From: Gemmata palustris
Lineage (GTDB): Bacteria; Planctomycetota; Planctomycetia; Gemmatales; Gemmataceae
Assembly: GCF_017939745.1 (NCBI RefSeq)
Contig: NZ_JAGKQQ010000001.1
Location: forward strand, 620,001 to 684,000
DNA: 64,000 nucleotides
Reading direction: 5' to 3'
Numbering within the stretch: the stretch's first letter is position 1; the number at the start of each line of letters is the position of its first letter. This document shows positions 37,241 through 45,642 of the stretch, piece after piece. Position numbers and translations under genes: made by a program. The notes beneath the pieces are model-generated. The model had not been told where the DNA came from and ran no database searches. It saw only the letters and a list, made by a program, of their open reading frames with translations.

Positions 37241-37376
37241 TGGCGCCGAGTTGTTGTCCGAGGCTTTACAGGACACTGCCCGAAAATGTAGGAATTTCGG
37301 GACCGGTGGAACCGTCTATTACTCGGTGCGGTCGGTTTCGGCCGATGGGAGCGACGAATCCACGTGGGGGCGCGGG

Positions 37377-37901
37377 GTGCTGATTGCAATGGCCGGGCTA
37401 CCCGGGAGCGGGAAGAGCACACTCGCTTCGCGCCTCGCTGATACCTTCCGTGGTGTTGTGCTGAGCAAGGACGTGGTGCGGTCGGCACTCTTCGCGCCGA
37501 GTGTGCTCGATTATTCAACCGCGCAAGACGAAATCGCGATATCCGCGGTCTACGAAGCCGCGCGCTACATCCTCACCGCCGATCCCGGGCGCGCCGTGTT
37601 TCTCGACGGGCGCACGTTCAGCAAGTTGGGGCAACTCGATTCCCCGCTCGCGCTGGCTGTGTCACTCAACCAACGCCTTCAGGTGATTGAGTGCGTGTGT
37701 TCGGACGAGGTCGCCCGCGCCCGGCTCGAAGCCGATCACACCGCGGGCGCACACCTCGCGGGGAACCGCACGCCGGACATGTACGCGCGCGTGAGGGCCG
37801 CGGCCGTGCCGCTCGCCGTTCCGCGCCTCACGCTCGATACCGGCGCGCTCGCCCTTGAAGATTGTGTGAGTCGAGCGCTCGCGTACCTTTCTCGCCTCTA
37901 A
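37377..37901 (+). CDS. P-loop kinase (AAA_33 / zeta-toxin-like)
   Basis: A protein of about 174 residues with a Walker A motif GLPGSGKST at its N-terminus (MAGLPGSGKSTLAS), a lid region with conserved basic residues (VCSDEVARARLEAD) and a LDGRTFSK segment near residue 82. It belongs to the AAA_33 group of small-molecule kinases, which also includes gluconate-, chloramphenicol- and polynucleotide-type kinases. The substrate is unknown. The start is uncertain: I chose the GTG at 37377, with GGGGG nearby; the frame is open from a TTG at 37251, but the extra 42 residues look random. Confidence 0.7.
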   Translation: MLIAMAGLPGSGKSTLASRLADTFRGVVLSKDVVRSALFAPSVLDYSTAQDEIAISAVYEAARYILTADPGRAVFLDGRTFSKLGQLDSPLALAVSLNQRLQVIECVCSDEVARARLEADHTAGAHLAGNRTPDMYARVRAAAVPLAVPRLTLDTGALALEDCVSRALAYLSRL

Positions 37902-37953
37902 CCACCGGCGTACACTCCCACTACGTTGCGCCGACTCCAACCCGGAGGTTCAC

Positions 37954-39282
37954 GTGTATCGTTTCGCTGCCATCGCCCTGGTTCTGTCGGTCCCGGCCGC
38001 GCGCGCTGCGGATTTCGAGAAGGAGAAGGAACAGAACTGGCACCAGTGGCGCGGGCCGAACGCGGACGGCTCCGCGCCGAAGGCCGATCCGCCCACCAAG
38101 TGGGACGCGAAGACCAATGTCGCGTGGAAGGCGGAGCTGACCGGGCGCGGGTCGGCCACGCCGATCGTGTGGGGCGACCGCGTGTTTGTTCTGACCTCGA
38201 TCAAGACGGACCGCAAGGCGAAGCCCGAAGAGATGCCGAAGCCGGACCCGCGCTTCGACGTGAAGACCGATCCGCCGACGCACTTTCACAAGTTCGTCGT
38301 GCTGTGCTTCGATCGCACCAGCGGGAAAAAGCGCTGGGAGCAGGTGGTTGCCGAGATGGTGCCGCACGAGGGGCACCACGCGAGCCACTCCTACGCGGCC
38401 GGGTCGCCGACCACCGACGGCAAGTTCCTGTACGTGTCGTTCGGGTCGTTCGGAACGTACTGTCTGGACTTCGACGGCACCGTGAAGTGGGCGCGCACGG
38501 ACTTGGGGCGCATGCACACGCGGCTCGGGTGGGGCGAGGCCGTTTCGCCGGTCGTTCACGGGGACGCGCTGCTCCTGAATTTCGATCAGGAGGTCGATTC
38601 CAAACTGTACCGCCTCGACACGGCGACCGGCAAAACGAAGTGGGTCATCAATCGCGACGAGAAGACCACGTGGTCCACGCCCGTCGTCGTGGAGCACGGT
38701 GGCAAGTCGCAGGTCATTACGAACGGCACGACGCGCGTCCGCAGCTACGACCTCGCTACTGGTGGGGTCATCTGGGAGTGCGGGGGCATGACCGTGAACC
38801 CGATCCCGTCCCCGATTCGGTTCGGCGATTCGATCATCTGCGTGAGCGGGTACCGCGGCGCGATGGCCCTCTCGGTGCCGCTCGGCTCCACCGGCGATCT
38901 CGGCGCGAAGGGCAAAGTGAACTGGCGCTACCCGGCCGGAACGCCCTACGTGCCGTCGCCCGTGCTCGTCGGAGATTCACTTTACTTCACGCAAGCGAAC
39001 GACGCTTTGCTTACTGTAATCGACGCAAAAACCGGGAAGGCCGTCATCGAGAAGGAGCAACTCCCGTCCGCGAAGAGCTTCTATGCGTCGCCGATCACCG
39101 CCGCGGGGCGCGTGTATTTCGTTGACCGCAGCGGAACCACGGTCGTCCTCAAGGCGGGCGATACACTGGACGTGCTATCGGTGAACAAACTCAACGAACC
39201 CATTGATGCCACACCCGTTGCGGTCGGCAAGCAGTTGTTCCTGCGGGGCGAAAAGTGCCTGTACTGCATCGAAGGGAAGTGA
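37954..39282 (+). CDS. PQQ-type beta-propeller protein
   Basis: A 442-residue exported protein: signal peptide MYRFAAIALVLSVPAARA, then eight-blade-like quinoprotein repeats with the A-W-x-x-x-D/N theme (DQVVTWK type; NVAWKAELTGRG, GKKRWEQVV, GTVKWAR, GKTKWVI, GGVIWECGG). It starts with HQWRGPNADG, the usual opening of planctomycete outer-membrane-assembly-like or BamB-like propellers. No PQQ-binding residues or enzyme domain can be identified. It is likely a periplasmic scaffold. The GTG at 37954 has GGAGG directly upstream. Confidence 0.88.
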   Translation: MYRFAAIALVLSVPAARAADFEKEKEQNWHQWRGPNADGSAPKADPPTKWDAKTNVAWKAELTGRGSATPIVWGDRVFVLTSIKTDRKAKPEEMPKPDPRFDVKTDPPTHFHKFVVLCFDRTSGKKRWEQVVAEMVPHEGHHASHSYAAGSPTTDGKFLYVSFGSFGTYCLDFDGTVKWARTDLGRMHTRLGWGEAVSPVVHGDALLLNFDQEVDSKLYRLDTATGKTKWVINRDEKTTWSTPVVVEHGGKSQVITNGTTRVRSYDLATGGVIWECGGMTVNPIPSPIRFGDSIICVSGYRGAMALSVPLGSTGDLGAKGKVNWRYPAGTPYVPSPVLVGDSLYFTQANDALLTVIDAKTGKAVIEKEQLPSAKSFYASPITAAGRVYFVDRSGTTVVLKAGDTLDVLSVNKLNEPIDATPVAVGKQLFLRGEKCLYCIEGK

Positions 39283-39331
39283 CCCGAAAACCGAGTTGTT
39301 GGCCCCGATTCCGGCCACGGGTAGTGGTTTG

Positions 39332-39552
39332 GTGAACCCCGCCCGCAAGGGCGGTGGGTGCAGCCTGCGAGGGTATTGGCCTCGATTCCGGCGACAGGTA
39401 GCTCGGTGAACCCCGCCCGCAAGGGCGGTGGGTGCAGCCTGTGAGGGCGGCCGGGGCAACCCGCAAGGGCGGTGGGTGCAACTCGATCGTGCATTTGCTT
39501 GGGGGCCACAGTTGCTCGAATTACCCGCCGCCCTTGCGGGCGGGGTTCACCA
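39332..39552. repeat. array of CCGCCCGCAAGGGCGG-type repeats
   Basis: A unit of about 70 bp, containing GTGAACCCCGCCCGCAAG, occurs at about 39331-39400 and 39405-39450, with a truncated third copy near 39459-39480 and one inverted copy at 39524-39552. Each unit is itself partly palindromic (CCGCCCGCAAGGGCGG). A related sequence flanks the palindrome at 27290-27510. It lies between the PQQ-propeller gene and the end of the FGE gene. Confidence 0.75.
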
Positions 39553-39556
39553 GGCA

Positions 39557-40537
39557 TCACACCGCAGGGCGCACGGGGAGCACGCACGCGGGCCGGAAGC
39601 CGACCCACTGGTTGCGCCGGGCAACGGACAGGTTCCGGCGGTGGGTGCTCTTCATCGATTCCGCCGACGTGCGCATGTAGCACGCGCCGCGGACAACGGT
39701 CTCCACCGTCTCACCAGAACCGGGAATAGAGACGATCGGCTCCAGCGGTGGGAAATCACCGATCGCGGCTTTCGGCGCTGCGGGCTGGCACCACTCCGAG
39801 ACGTTCCCGGTTAAATCTTCGCACCCGTAAGGGGAGCGGACGTGCGAGAACTTCCCCACCGCGCACGTGGAGGCGGCTTCGACGTGGGCGAGTTTCTTGC
39901 TCCCGCTTATGCCCTGACCCCACGGGCACAGGCGCCCGTCGGTTCCGCGTGCGGCCTTCTCCCACATCCACTCCGTCGGTATCACCAGTCCGGCCCATTT
40001 GCAGTACGCGAACGCATCGAACAGTGACACGAACGTGACCGGGTGCTTGTCCTTACCCTTCGGCGGGCCGGTGCTGCTCCAGTTCGAGAGGTACGCATCG
40101 TAGTCCGGGTGCGTCGGGTCGGGTTCGTAGCCGGTCTCGGCGATGAATTGTGCGTACTGCTCGTTGGTGACGGGCCACCGCGCGAGCGAGAACCCGGCGC
40201 AGTAGGCGGATTCGCTCCCCGTGCCGTAAGTGAATTTGCCCGCGGGTATCCAGATCATCTGGGAGCCGTCGATCGGGTTCACCCAGCTCAAGTTCGCGCG
40301 CGTGGTGGGGTCGGTGTGCTCGCACGGGAGCACCAGCTCGTGGTCGCGGGCGAAGTCCATGACCGCGTGCGCGTCGGAATTGGTGGACGCGGCCGTGACG
40401 ATCTTCCACGCTGCCAGTGCGCGGGCCGCGGTCGCTTTCTTCTTGGTGAGAGCTTCCAGTTCGCCGATGGCCTTCGTGGACGGGAACCGCGTGCCATCAT
40501 CCGCGCGCGGGGTTTCGTCTTCGTCGTCGGGGTTCAT
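39557..40537 (-). CDS. formylglycine-generating-enzyme-like (FGE/SUMF1) protein
   Basis: A 326-residue protein. Residues 85-320 are an FGE-sulfatase domain (C-type-lectin fold): MIWIPAGKFTYGTGS, ARWPVTNEQYAQFIAETGY, PVTFVSLFDAFAYCKWAGL, PTEWMWEKAARG, DLTGNVSEWC and the closing RRNQWVGFRPACV. The paired catalytic cysteines of true FGE are not clearly placed (one Cys in RGACYMR), so it may be a binding module rather than an oxidase. The N-terminal 80 residues are charged and unassigned. Its ATG overlaps the stop of the reverse transcriptase gene as ATGA, implying translational coupling and a joint function. Confidence 0.85.
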   Translation of the reverse strand: MNPDDEDETPRADDGTRFPSTKAIGELEALTKKKATAARALAAWKIVTAASTNSDAHAVMDFARDHELVLPCEHTDPTTRANLSWVNPIDGSQMIWIPAGKFTYGTGSESAYCAGFSLARWPVTNEQYAQFIAETGYEPDPTHPDYDAYLSNWSSTGPPKGKDKHPVTFVSLFDAFAYCKWAGLVIPTEWMWEKAARGTDGRLCPWGQGISGSKKLAHVEAASTCAVGKFSHVRSPYGCEDLTGNVSEWCQPAAPKAAIGDFPPLEPIVSIPGSGETVETVVRGACYMRTSAESMKSTHRRNLSVARRNQWVGFRPACVLPVRPAV

Positions 40538-42081
40538 TCGTCACCCGCTTTCACATCCGGTGTTTCGTCCGCGCCCTCAATAGGTCCGCCGAGCAGTTCG
40601 TTAACGCGGCGGAGCAGGGCACCACCGTGTTCGGGTTGCACCATGTTCAGATAAGCCGCGATTCCACGCAGATATTGCGTGAACGCGGGCACGTTGCCGT
40701 TGAACTTCGGGTGCCGTTTCGCCTGCGATTCGATGTCGTGCGTTGTGCAATTGTGGAGGATCGCGCGTAACTCGCGCCGGAGCTCCCGGGGCACTCGAAG
40801 GGCGTCGTTCACCACGATTCCGGTGACAACTTGGCGCTGAGAATCGCGGATGACGCGGAACTTCTCCTGGTTCACCACGAACCCTTCTCGCTGGCACACC
40901 TGATCGACCCACCAGCGGAACCGGCCCAAGTTCATCCCCTCGGCCTTCGGGAACGAAAAGGTGAGGTCGTCCGCGTAGCGCGTGAACGTGCCCTTATTGG
41001 CTTTCGCGAGCCCCATGAGGCGCGCGTCGAGCCGCCGACAGACGAGGTTCGAGATCGCAGGGGAGGTCGGCGCGCCTTGCGGGAGTGTCGCGGTGCCCCA
41101 TTGGGTGGGGTCGGGCGTGTAACAGCACAACCGTGCGAGTACGGGGGCGATCTGCTTGGCGTCGTCCTTCGTACCAAACATGCAGTTGTCGACTTGATAG
41201 CCGAAACTTGCAAACAGCCCCATCACGCGGAAGTAGTGGATCGTGGGGAAGAAGTCCTTGAGGTCGAATTTTACGATCAGTTCCGCGCCGACGTGGGGCG
41301 TGGCATTGCTCACGGTGGAGCGCCCGTTAACGAAGCCGTGCGCGGCCGGGTGCGGCGGAACCTTACTCAGAATGTGCTTCAAAATCTGCTTCTGCACCCA
41401 CTTCAACTGTTTCTTGGGAGCACAAATCTTTCGTTCGGAGCCGTCGCGTTTGGGGATCGTGTGTGTGGTGTACGGGCCGTTCTTGTGATCGCTCGCGAGC
41501 AGGAAGAACCCGAGCTGGTTCGGCGACTTGATGTTCAGTAGCTTTCGCACGTCCTTGAGTTTGCCGAGGATCGGAACCCCGCTCCGTTCCTGGGTGCGCG
41601 TGCCGGGCTTGTGCCGGGTGATCTTCAACCCCTCGCTCGGGAGGAGCCACCCCGTCGGGTTCCAGTCACCGTCCTTTTGTGCGGGGATCGCGACCTCTTC
41701 GATTTTCGCTTTGCGCACGGCGCGGGCCACGACCCGGCGCACTTCCATGTCCGGGTCTTTTGCGAAGCGCCGCAGGACGCGGGAACAGGCGCGCTCGGGA
41801 AAGTGGTCGCGGGCGTAGCGGATGAGTTCCAGTCGCGCCTTCTTTTCGGTGGCACTGAGGAGCGCTTCGAGGTGCTCCCAGATCAACACGTTCGCGCGGT
41901 TCACGGCCGGCTCGTAGCTCGCGAGCGCCCGAACGTGATCGAGTGCGTCGTGGAGTTTCTTGAACGCTTCGGGTAACGTGGCGCAGTATTGCTCGACGGT
42001 AGCGATCAGGCCGGCGTCGGTGTCCGCGTTCGCGGGTAGCGGCAAGAGCAGCCACGCCGGGGCGGATCGTGGAGCGGACAT
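40534..42081 (-). CDS. retron-like reverse transcriptase with HEAT-like N-terminus
   Basis: A 515-residue protein. Residues 40-130 form helical HEAT-like repeats (ALDHVRALASYEP, DPDMEVRRVVARAV). The RT spans about 180-480: KFDLKDFF (Asp273), QGAPTSP (335-341) and YADD (369-372). It has the two motifs regarded as retron RT hallmarks, NATPH (NAxxH, 259-263) and VTG (419-421). QGxPTSP argues against a diversity-generating retroelement, which usually has SQ here. I chose the ATG at 42081 because GAGGA lies 7 bases upstream. A 4-bp overlap joins it to the FGE-like gene; only 70 bp separate it from the divergent gene, so no room is left upstream for a typical msr-msd RNA. Confidence 0.85.
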   Translation of the reverse strand: MSAPRSAPAWLLLPLPANADTDAGLIATVEQYCATLPEAFKKLHDALDHVRALASYEPAVNRANVLIWEHLEALLSATEKKARLELIRYARDHFPERACSRVLRRFAKDPDMEVRRVVARAVRKAKIEEVAIPAQKDGDWNPTGWLLPSEGLKITRHKPGTRTQERSGVPILGKLKDVRKLLNIKSPNQLGFFLLASDHKNGPYTTHTIPKRDGSERKICAPKKQLKWVQKQILKHILSKVPPHPAAHGFVNGRSTVSNATPHVGAELIVKFDLKDFFPTIHYFRVMGLFASFGYQVDNCMFGTKDDAKQIAPVLARLCCYTPDPTQWGTATLPQGAPTSPAISNLVCRRLDARLMGLAKANKGTFTRYADDLTFSFPKAEGMNLGRFRWWVDQVCQREGFVVNQEKFRVIRDSQRQVVTGIVVNDALRVPRELRRELRAILHNCTTHDIESQAKRHPKFNGNVPAFTQYLRGIAAYLNMVQPEHGGALLRRVNELLGGPIEGADETPDVKAGDE

Positions 42082-42151
42082 TGCAAATCCTCTTCGTACC
42101 CTCGATAAGTGCATAGAAGGTAGCCCACTCCCCGCAATATCACAAGCACCG

Positions 42152-44236
42152 ATGCGCGTTCCGAACGACCACCCCCTGGCCCGCACCTACGTCCTCCTCG
42201 ACCCGGATCTGAATACCGGCGCCGCCGAATCGTTTCGCGGCACGGTGGAGGTGGCCGAACGGGAAGGGCTTGTCGAACTACTGCTGAACCGCGAAACGAG
42301 CGCGAGCGCCGCGAGCGCCGCGATTCGTAGCCTCGAACACGACGAATCGCCACTCACGCGCAATGCGCTCGCACGCGCATTGCGTAGCCCACATCCGAGT
42401 ATCCGCATCCTGGCGACGGGTGAGATGGTTCGGCGGAAGATGGTACCGGGCACAGCCACGGATCTGTTTCAGTTGCTCACGACGGACCCGTTTTGGCAAG
42501 TGCGCCGGGCCGCCGTCAACGCGCTTGCGGAGGGCGCACCGCGCGAGCTACTGGCCCCGGCGTCAAACGACCCACACTGGCGGGTTCGCTACGCACTCGG
42601 GCAGTGGCTCGAAGAATGGGGGCGCGATCTCACCGCGCGCGACAACGTGTTGGAGCTGCTACTTACGCCAGCTCCACACTCCGCCCGGCTCCGCGATTAC
42701 CTGTTCTACCGCTGGACCGGGAACGCGCCCGCGGAGCGAACCGCGAACGACCCGCAATCGTGGTGCCCGTTCTGGGACTGGGACCCCGCGGTGCTGGCAC
42801 GCAACCTGGAACTACTCGGCCGCAGTGGTCGGCGCGAGGCACTCAACGTCCTCGTGCGCCTCATAAATCACCCCGACGAGCGCGTGCGTGCGTGGGTGAT
42901 TCTCGCGCTCCGTGAGGATGGTACCCCCGAGCAGTGGGAGGGCGCGATCGGCTTGCTCGGCGACCCGCGTGAGGATACCGCCCCCGTACTCGAAGCGCTC
43001 ACGCGCGGGATCGAACTCGATCGTATCGAGGAGGTCGCGAAATTCATTCTTTGCCGCCCACCAACATTACCTCCCCTACTCGAAACGCTTCCGGGTTACT
43101 CCTCAATCACGGCAAAGTCGTGGGCCGCCGCGCAAGCCGGCGAAGCGTTCCCAGTGGAGGACGTTCGAGCCGAGTTGGAGCGCCTAAAACCCGATCTCCC
43201 CGACTCGAACACCATCGCTCCCTCACTGTTCGCGCCCGATCACCCGCACGCGCGGGCCGCAGCACTAACGTCTGACCGCGCGAAGGAATTGGTCGAGAAT
43301 CCCACCCGCGAAACGTCCTGGTTCGTGCTGTCGCGTGCCGCGAAGATGTGTCGCGTACCGGTGTGGAAACTCGCGCCCGAAACGCCGTGGAAGCTTCCCG
43401 CAACACCGCGTGCGCCAGCGGAACCGCTTGAACTTCCACGAATCGCACTCGTGCGACCGCGACAAATCGGACCCGATGGGCCGATCGTGTCGCCGCTCGG
43501 GGTGTCGGGGCATTACGGCTTGCCGGTGGAGGGTTACGTGCGGGCGGCGGAGCGAGGGGTGAACCTGTTCTTCTGGGAGCCGAACTACGCAACGCTCACG
43601 CGGTTCGTGACGCGGCTCTCGCCGAGTGACCGACGCGAGGTTCACATGTTGGTGGGCACCTTCGAGGCGGACCCGGCGAAGATCCGCAAGGACGTGGAGC
43701 GTGCCCTGCGCAACATGAAATTGGAGCGCCTGAGTATCTTCCTGATCTTCTGGACTCAGTCGTGGCAGCGCATCACGCCGGACGTGCGCGAAGAACTTGA
43801 ATCGCTCAAACGGGACGGCTTGGTACAAATGTTCGGGCTCTCGACGCACAACCGGGGCATCGCCCGCGACGCGATCATTGAGGGCTGGAACCCGGTGATG
43901 GTGCGCCACAGTGCCGCCCACCGCAAAGCGGAAACCGAAGTGCTCCCGTTCGCGCGCGAACGCGGGACGTCGATCTTCACCTTCAACAACACGTGTTACG
44001 GACGGCTACTCGACCCGTCGTTCCGGCCGAGCGATTGCTTCCGGTACACGCTGAACACACCCGGCGTGTCGGCGTGCTTTACTGCACCATCGACGCTGGA
44101 GTATTTGGAAGAAAACCTCGATGCACTCCAGAACCCGGAACTGCCCGACGACGTGCGGGACAGGCTCCTCAAGCGCGGCGAGTGGATGTACCGCGAAGAT
44201 ACCGTCTTCCGCAAAACGGTGCGGGCCGAGGTGTGA
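42152..44236 (+). CDS. HEAT-repeat / aldo-keto-reductase-like fusion
   Basis: A 694-residue protein. Residues 40-340 are HEAT-like repeats (DPFWQVRRAAVNALAEG, NDPHWRVRYALGQW, HPDERVRAWVILALREDG). Residues 445-655 match the aldo-keto reductase barrel (SPLGVSGHYGLP, GVNLFFWEPNY, DGLVQMFGLSTHNRGI, VLPFARERG). The active-site region departs from the family: the Asp of DTA is replaced, the barrel Lys is absent (EVHMLVGTF) and the catalytic His position reads IFLIFWTQ. It may therefore not be a redox enzyme. It is divergent from the RT gene by 70 bp; both carry HEAT-like parts, which suggests one system. The ATG at 42152 begins MRVPNDHP. Confidence 0.75.
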   Translation: MRVPNDHPLARTYVLLDPDLNTGAAESFRGTVEVAEREGLVELLLNRETSASAASAAIRSLEHDESPLTRNALARALRSPHPSIRILATGEMVRRKMVPGTATDLFQLLTTDPFWQVRRAAVNALAEGAPRELLAPASNDPHWRVRYALGQWLEEWGRDLTARDNVLELLLTPAPHSARLRDYLFYRWTGNAPAERTANDPQSWCPFWDWDPAVLARNLELLGRSGRREALNVLVRLINHPDERVRAWVILALREDGTPEQWEGAIGLLGDPREDTAPVLEALTRGIELDRIEEVAKFILCRPPTLPPLLETLPGYSSITAKSWAAAQAGEAFPVEDVRAELERLKPDLPDSNTIAPSLFAPDHPHARAAALTSDRAKELVENPTRETSWFVLSRAAKMCRVPVWKLAPETPWKLPATPRAPAEPLELPRIALVRPRQIGPDGPIVSPLGVSGHYGLPVEGYVRAAERGVNLFFWEPNYATLTRFVTRLSPSDRREVHMLVGTFEADPAKIRKDVERALRNMKLERLSIFLIFWTQSWQRITPDVREELESLKRDGLVQMFGLSTHNRGIARDAIIEGWNPVMVRHSAAHRKAETEVLPFARERGTSIFTFNNTCYGRLLDPSFRPSDCFRYTLNTPGVSACFTAPSTLEYLEENLDALQNPELPDDVRDRLLKRGEWMYREDTVFRKTVRAEV

Positions 44237-44332
44237 GGCAGCAGAAAACAGAAGCCGCCGCAGATAAACGCAGATCACACGGATCAAAGGCGGAAGACAG
44301 ATTGGCCACAAAAACGCACAAAGGGCACAAAA

Positions 44333-44367
44333 GAGGACAGAGGACAGAGGACAGAAGACAGAAGACA
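44333..44367. repeat. GAGGACA heptamer repeats, left copy
   Basis: Five 7-bp units: three GAGGACA at 44333-44353 and two GAAGACA at 44354-44367. They are the inverted counterpart of the heptamer tract right of the large palindrome, so the whole region mirrors around one centre. Confidence 0.8.
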
Positions 44368-44377
44368 GATCGCGTTA

Positions 44378-44627
44378 TTTTGTAGCCCCGGATGGGGCGA
44401 CCGATCGTAGCCAGGGGTTGCGCTGCGCTTCACCCCTGGCGGGCTCGCACCAACCCGAACGAGCGAACCAACGCGAAAAGAACCAGCCCCGTAGGGGCGG
44501 CAGCACCAACTAGAGGCGCTGTCGCCCCTACGGGGCTGGTTCTTTTTTGTGCCCGGTTCCAGGGGTTGCGCTCGCGTTGCTCGCTCCACCCCTGGCTACA
44601 ATCGGTCGCCCCATCCGGGGCTACAAA
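44378..44627. repeat. nested 250-bp palindrome
   Basis: Outer arms 44378-44416 and 44589-44627 pair over 39 bp with one mismatch. Inner arms 44476-44499 and 44523-44546 pair perfectly over 24 bp. Between them lie GC-rich CCAGGGG...CCCCTGG palindromes. Together they form a giant cruciform-capable element in the gap between the HEAT/AKR gene and the Mrp gene. No coding capacity is evident. Confidence 0.85.
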
Positions 44628-44678
44628 ACTCAGGCGCCCGGTTCTCTGTCTTCTGCCTTCTGATCTCTGCCTTCTGAT

Positions 44679-44748
44679 CTCTGTCCTCTGTCCTCTGTCC
44701 TCTGTCCTCTGTCCTCTGTCCTCTGTCCTCTGTCCTCTGTCCTCTGTC
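44679..44748. repeat. CTCTGTC heptamer tandem repeat, 10 copies
   Basis: Ten exact CTCTGTC units in a row, preceded by degenerate units from about 44643. The tract ends 17 bp past the stop of the minus-strand Mrp gene. Its unit is the reverse complement of the GAGGACA tract at 44333. Exact units suggest recent slippage; copy number may vary between strains. Confidence 0.9.
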
Positions 44749-44764
44749 CTCTTCATCGCAGCGC

Positions 44765-45574
44765 TTACAACTGGACGTGCGGCAGCGCGGGGGCGGCCGG
44801 TTTATTCGCCACGTCCGCGACGGTCCTTGCGAGCGCCAGGTACGCCTTCGCGACGGCCGAATCCGGGTACTTCCGCACGATCGGTTCGCCGTGATCGCCG
44901 CACTGCGCGACGCGCGGGTCGATCGGGAGTTCGCCCAGGAACGGGACGCCGCTTTCCTCCGCGAGCTTCGATCCGCCGCCCACGCCGAAGATCGGGGTCT
45001 TGTTCCCGGCCGCGTCCTCGAAGTAGCTCATGTTCTCGACGATGCCGAGGATCGGCACGCGCACCTCGCCGAACATTTTCACGCCCTTGCGCGCGTCGAT
45101 GAGGCTCACCTCACCCGGTGTCGTGACCACCACCGCGCCCGTCAGTGGGGCACTTTGGCTGAGCGTCAGTTGCGCGTCACCGGTGCCCGGCGGCAGGTCG
45201 ATGATGAGGTAGTCGAGTTGGCCCCAATCGATCTGCGTGAGGAACGATTGCACCGCTTGCGCGACCTTCGGGCCGCGCCAGATCACGGCCTGGTTCACGT
45301 CGACGAGGAACCCCATGCTCATCAACCGGATGCCGTACCTCTCGATCGGGAACGCGGTCGTTTTCGGATCGACCATTCCGAGGCCGAACATGATCGGCAC
45401 CGACGGGCCGTAGATGTCCGCGTCCATCAGCCCGACCGCTTTGCCGGACATGTGCAGCGCCATCGCGAGGTTCGCCGCGACGGTGGACTTGCCCACGCCG
45501 CCCTTACCGCTCGCGACCGCGATGACTTGCTTCACACCGGGCAACGAGACTTTCGGGGGCATCTGCGGGTTCAT
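44765..45574 (-). CDS. Mrp/ApbC-type P-loop ATPase lacking Fe-S cysteines
   Basis: A 269-residue Mrp/NBP35-family ATPase. The deviant Walker A is GKGGVGKST (23-31); DADIYGPS, IWRGP and DLPPGTGD follow as usual. The family carries Fe-S clusters through a CPxC pair in the ENMSYFxCPxC segment. Here that segment reads ENMSYFEDAAGNKTPIFG, so both cysteines are missing. The N-terminal MIP18/DUF59 domain of long Mrp proteins is also absent. It may be a degenerate carrier or have a different ATPase role. The DUF971 gene immediately upstream on the same strand is a usual partner of Mrp proteins. Confidence 0.9.
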   Translation of the reverse strand: MNPQMPPKVSLPGVKQVIAVASGKGGVGKSTVAANLAMALHMSGKAVGLMDADIYGPSVPIMFGLGMVDPKTTAFPIERYGIRLMSMGFLVDVNQAVIWRGPKVAQAVQSFLTQIDWGQLDYLIIDLPPGTGDAQLTLSQSAPLTGAVVVTTPGEVSLIDARKGVKMFGEVRVPILGIVENMSYFEDAAGNKTPIFGVGGGSKLAEESGVPFLGELPIDPRVAQCGDHGEPIVRKYPDSAVAKAYLALARTVADVANKPAAPALPHVQL

Positions 45575-45642
45575 GAATTATCTCCGGGCGAACGGTCGGC
45601 ACGGGTCGGTGTTCCGCAATTCGCGGGTGTTCTCCGACCAAC

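Noticed and set aside
39332..39552. CRISPR-like array
   Set aside because: Units are about 70 bp, partly palindromic and few, with one inverted; there are no regular repeats with unique spacers and no cas genes.
39557..42081. Diversity-generating retroelement (RT plus FGE-type target)
   Set aside because: The FGE fold is a common DGR target, but the RT has QGAPTSP rather than the SQ-type motif and carries NAxxH/VTG; no adenine-biased template/variable repeat pair was found near the FGE 3' end.
42082..42151. msr-msd RNA between the RT and the divergent gene
   Set aside because: Only 70 bp are available and no stable folded element with inverted ends is visible.
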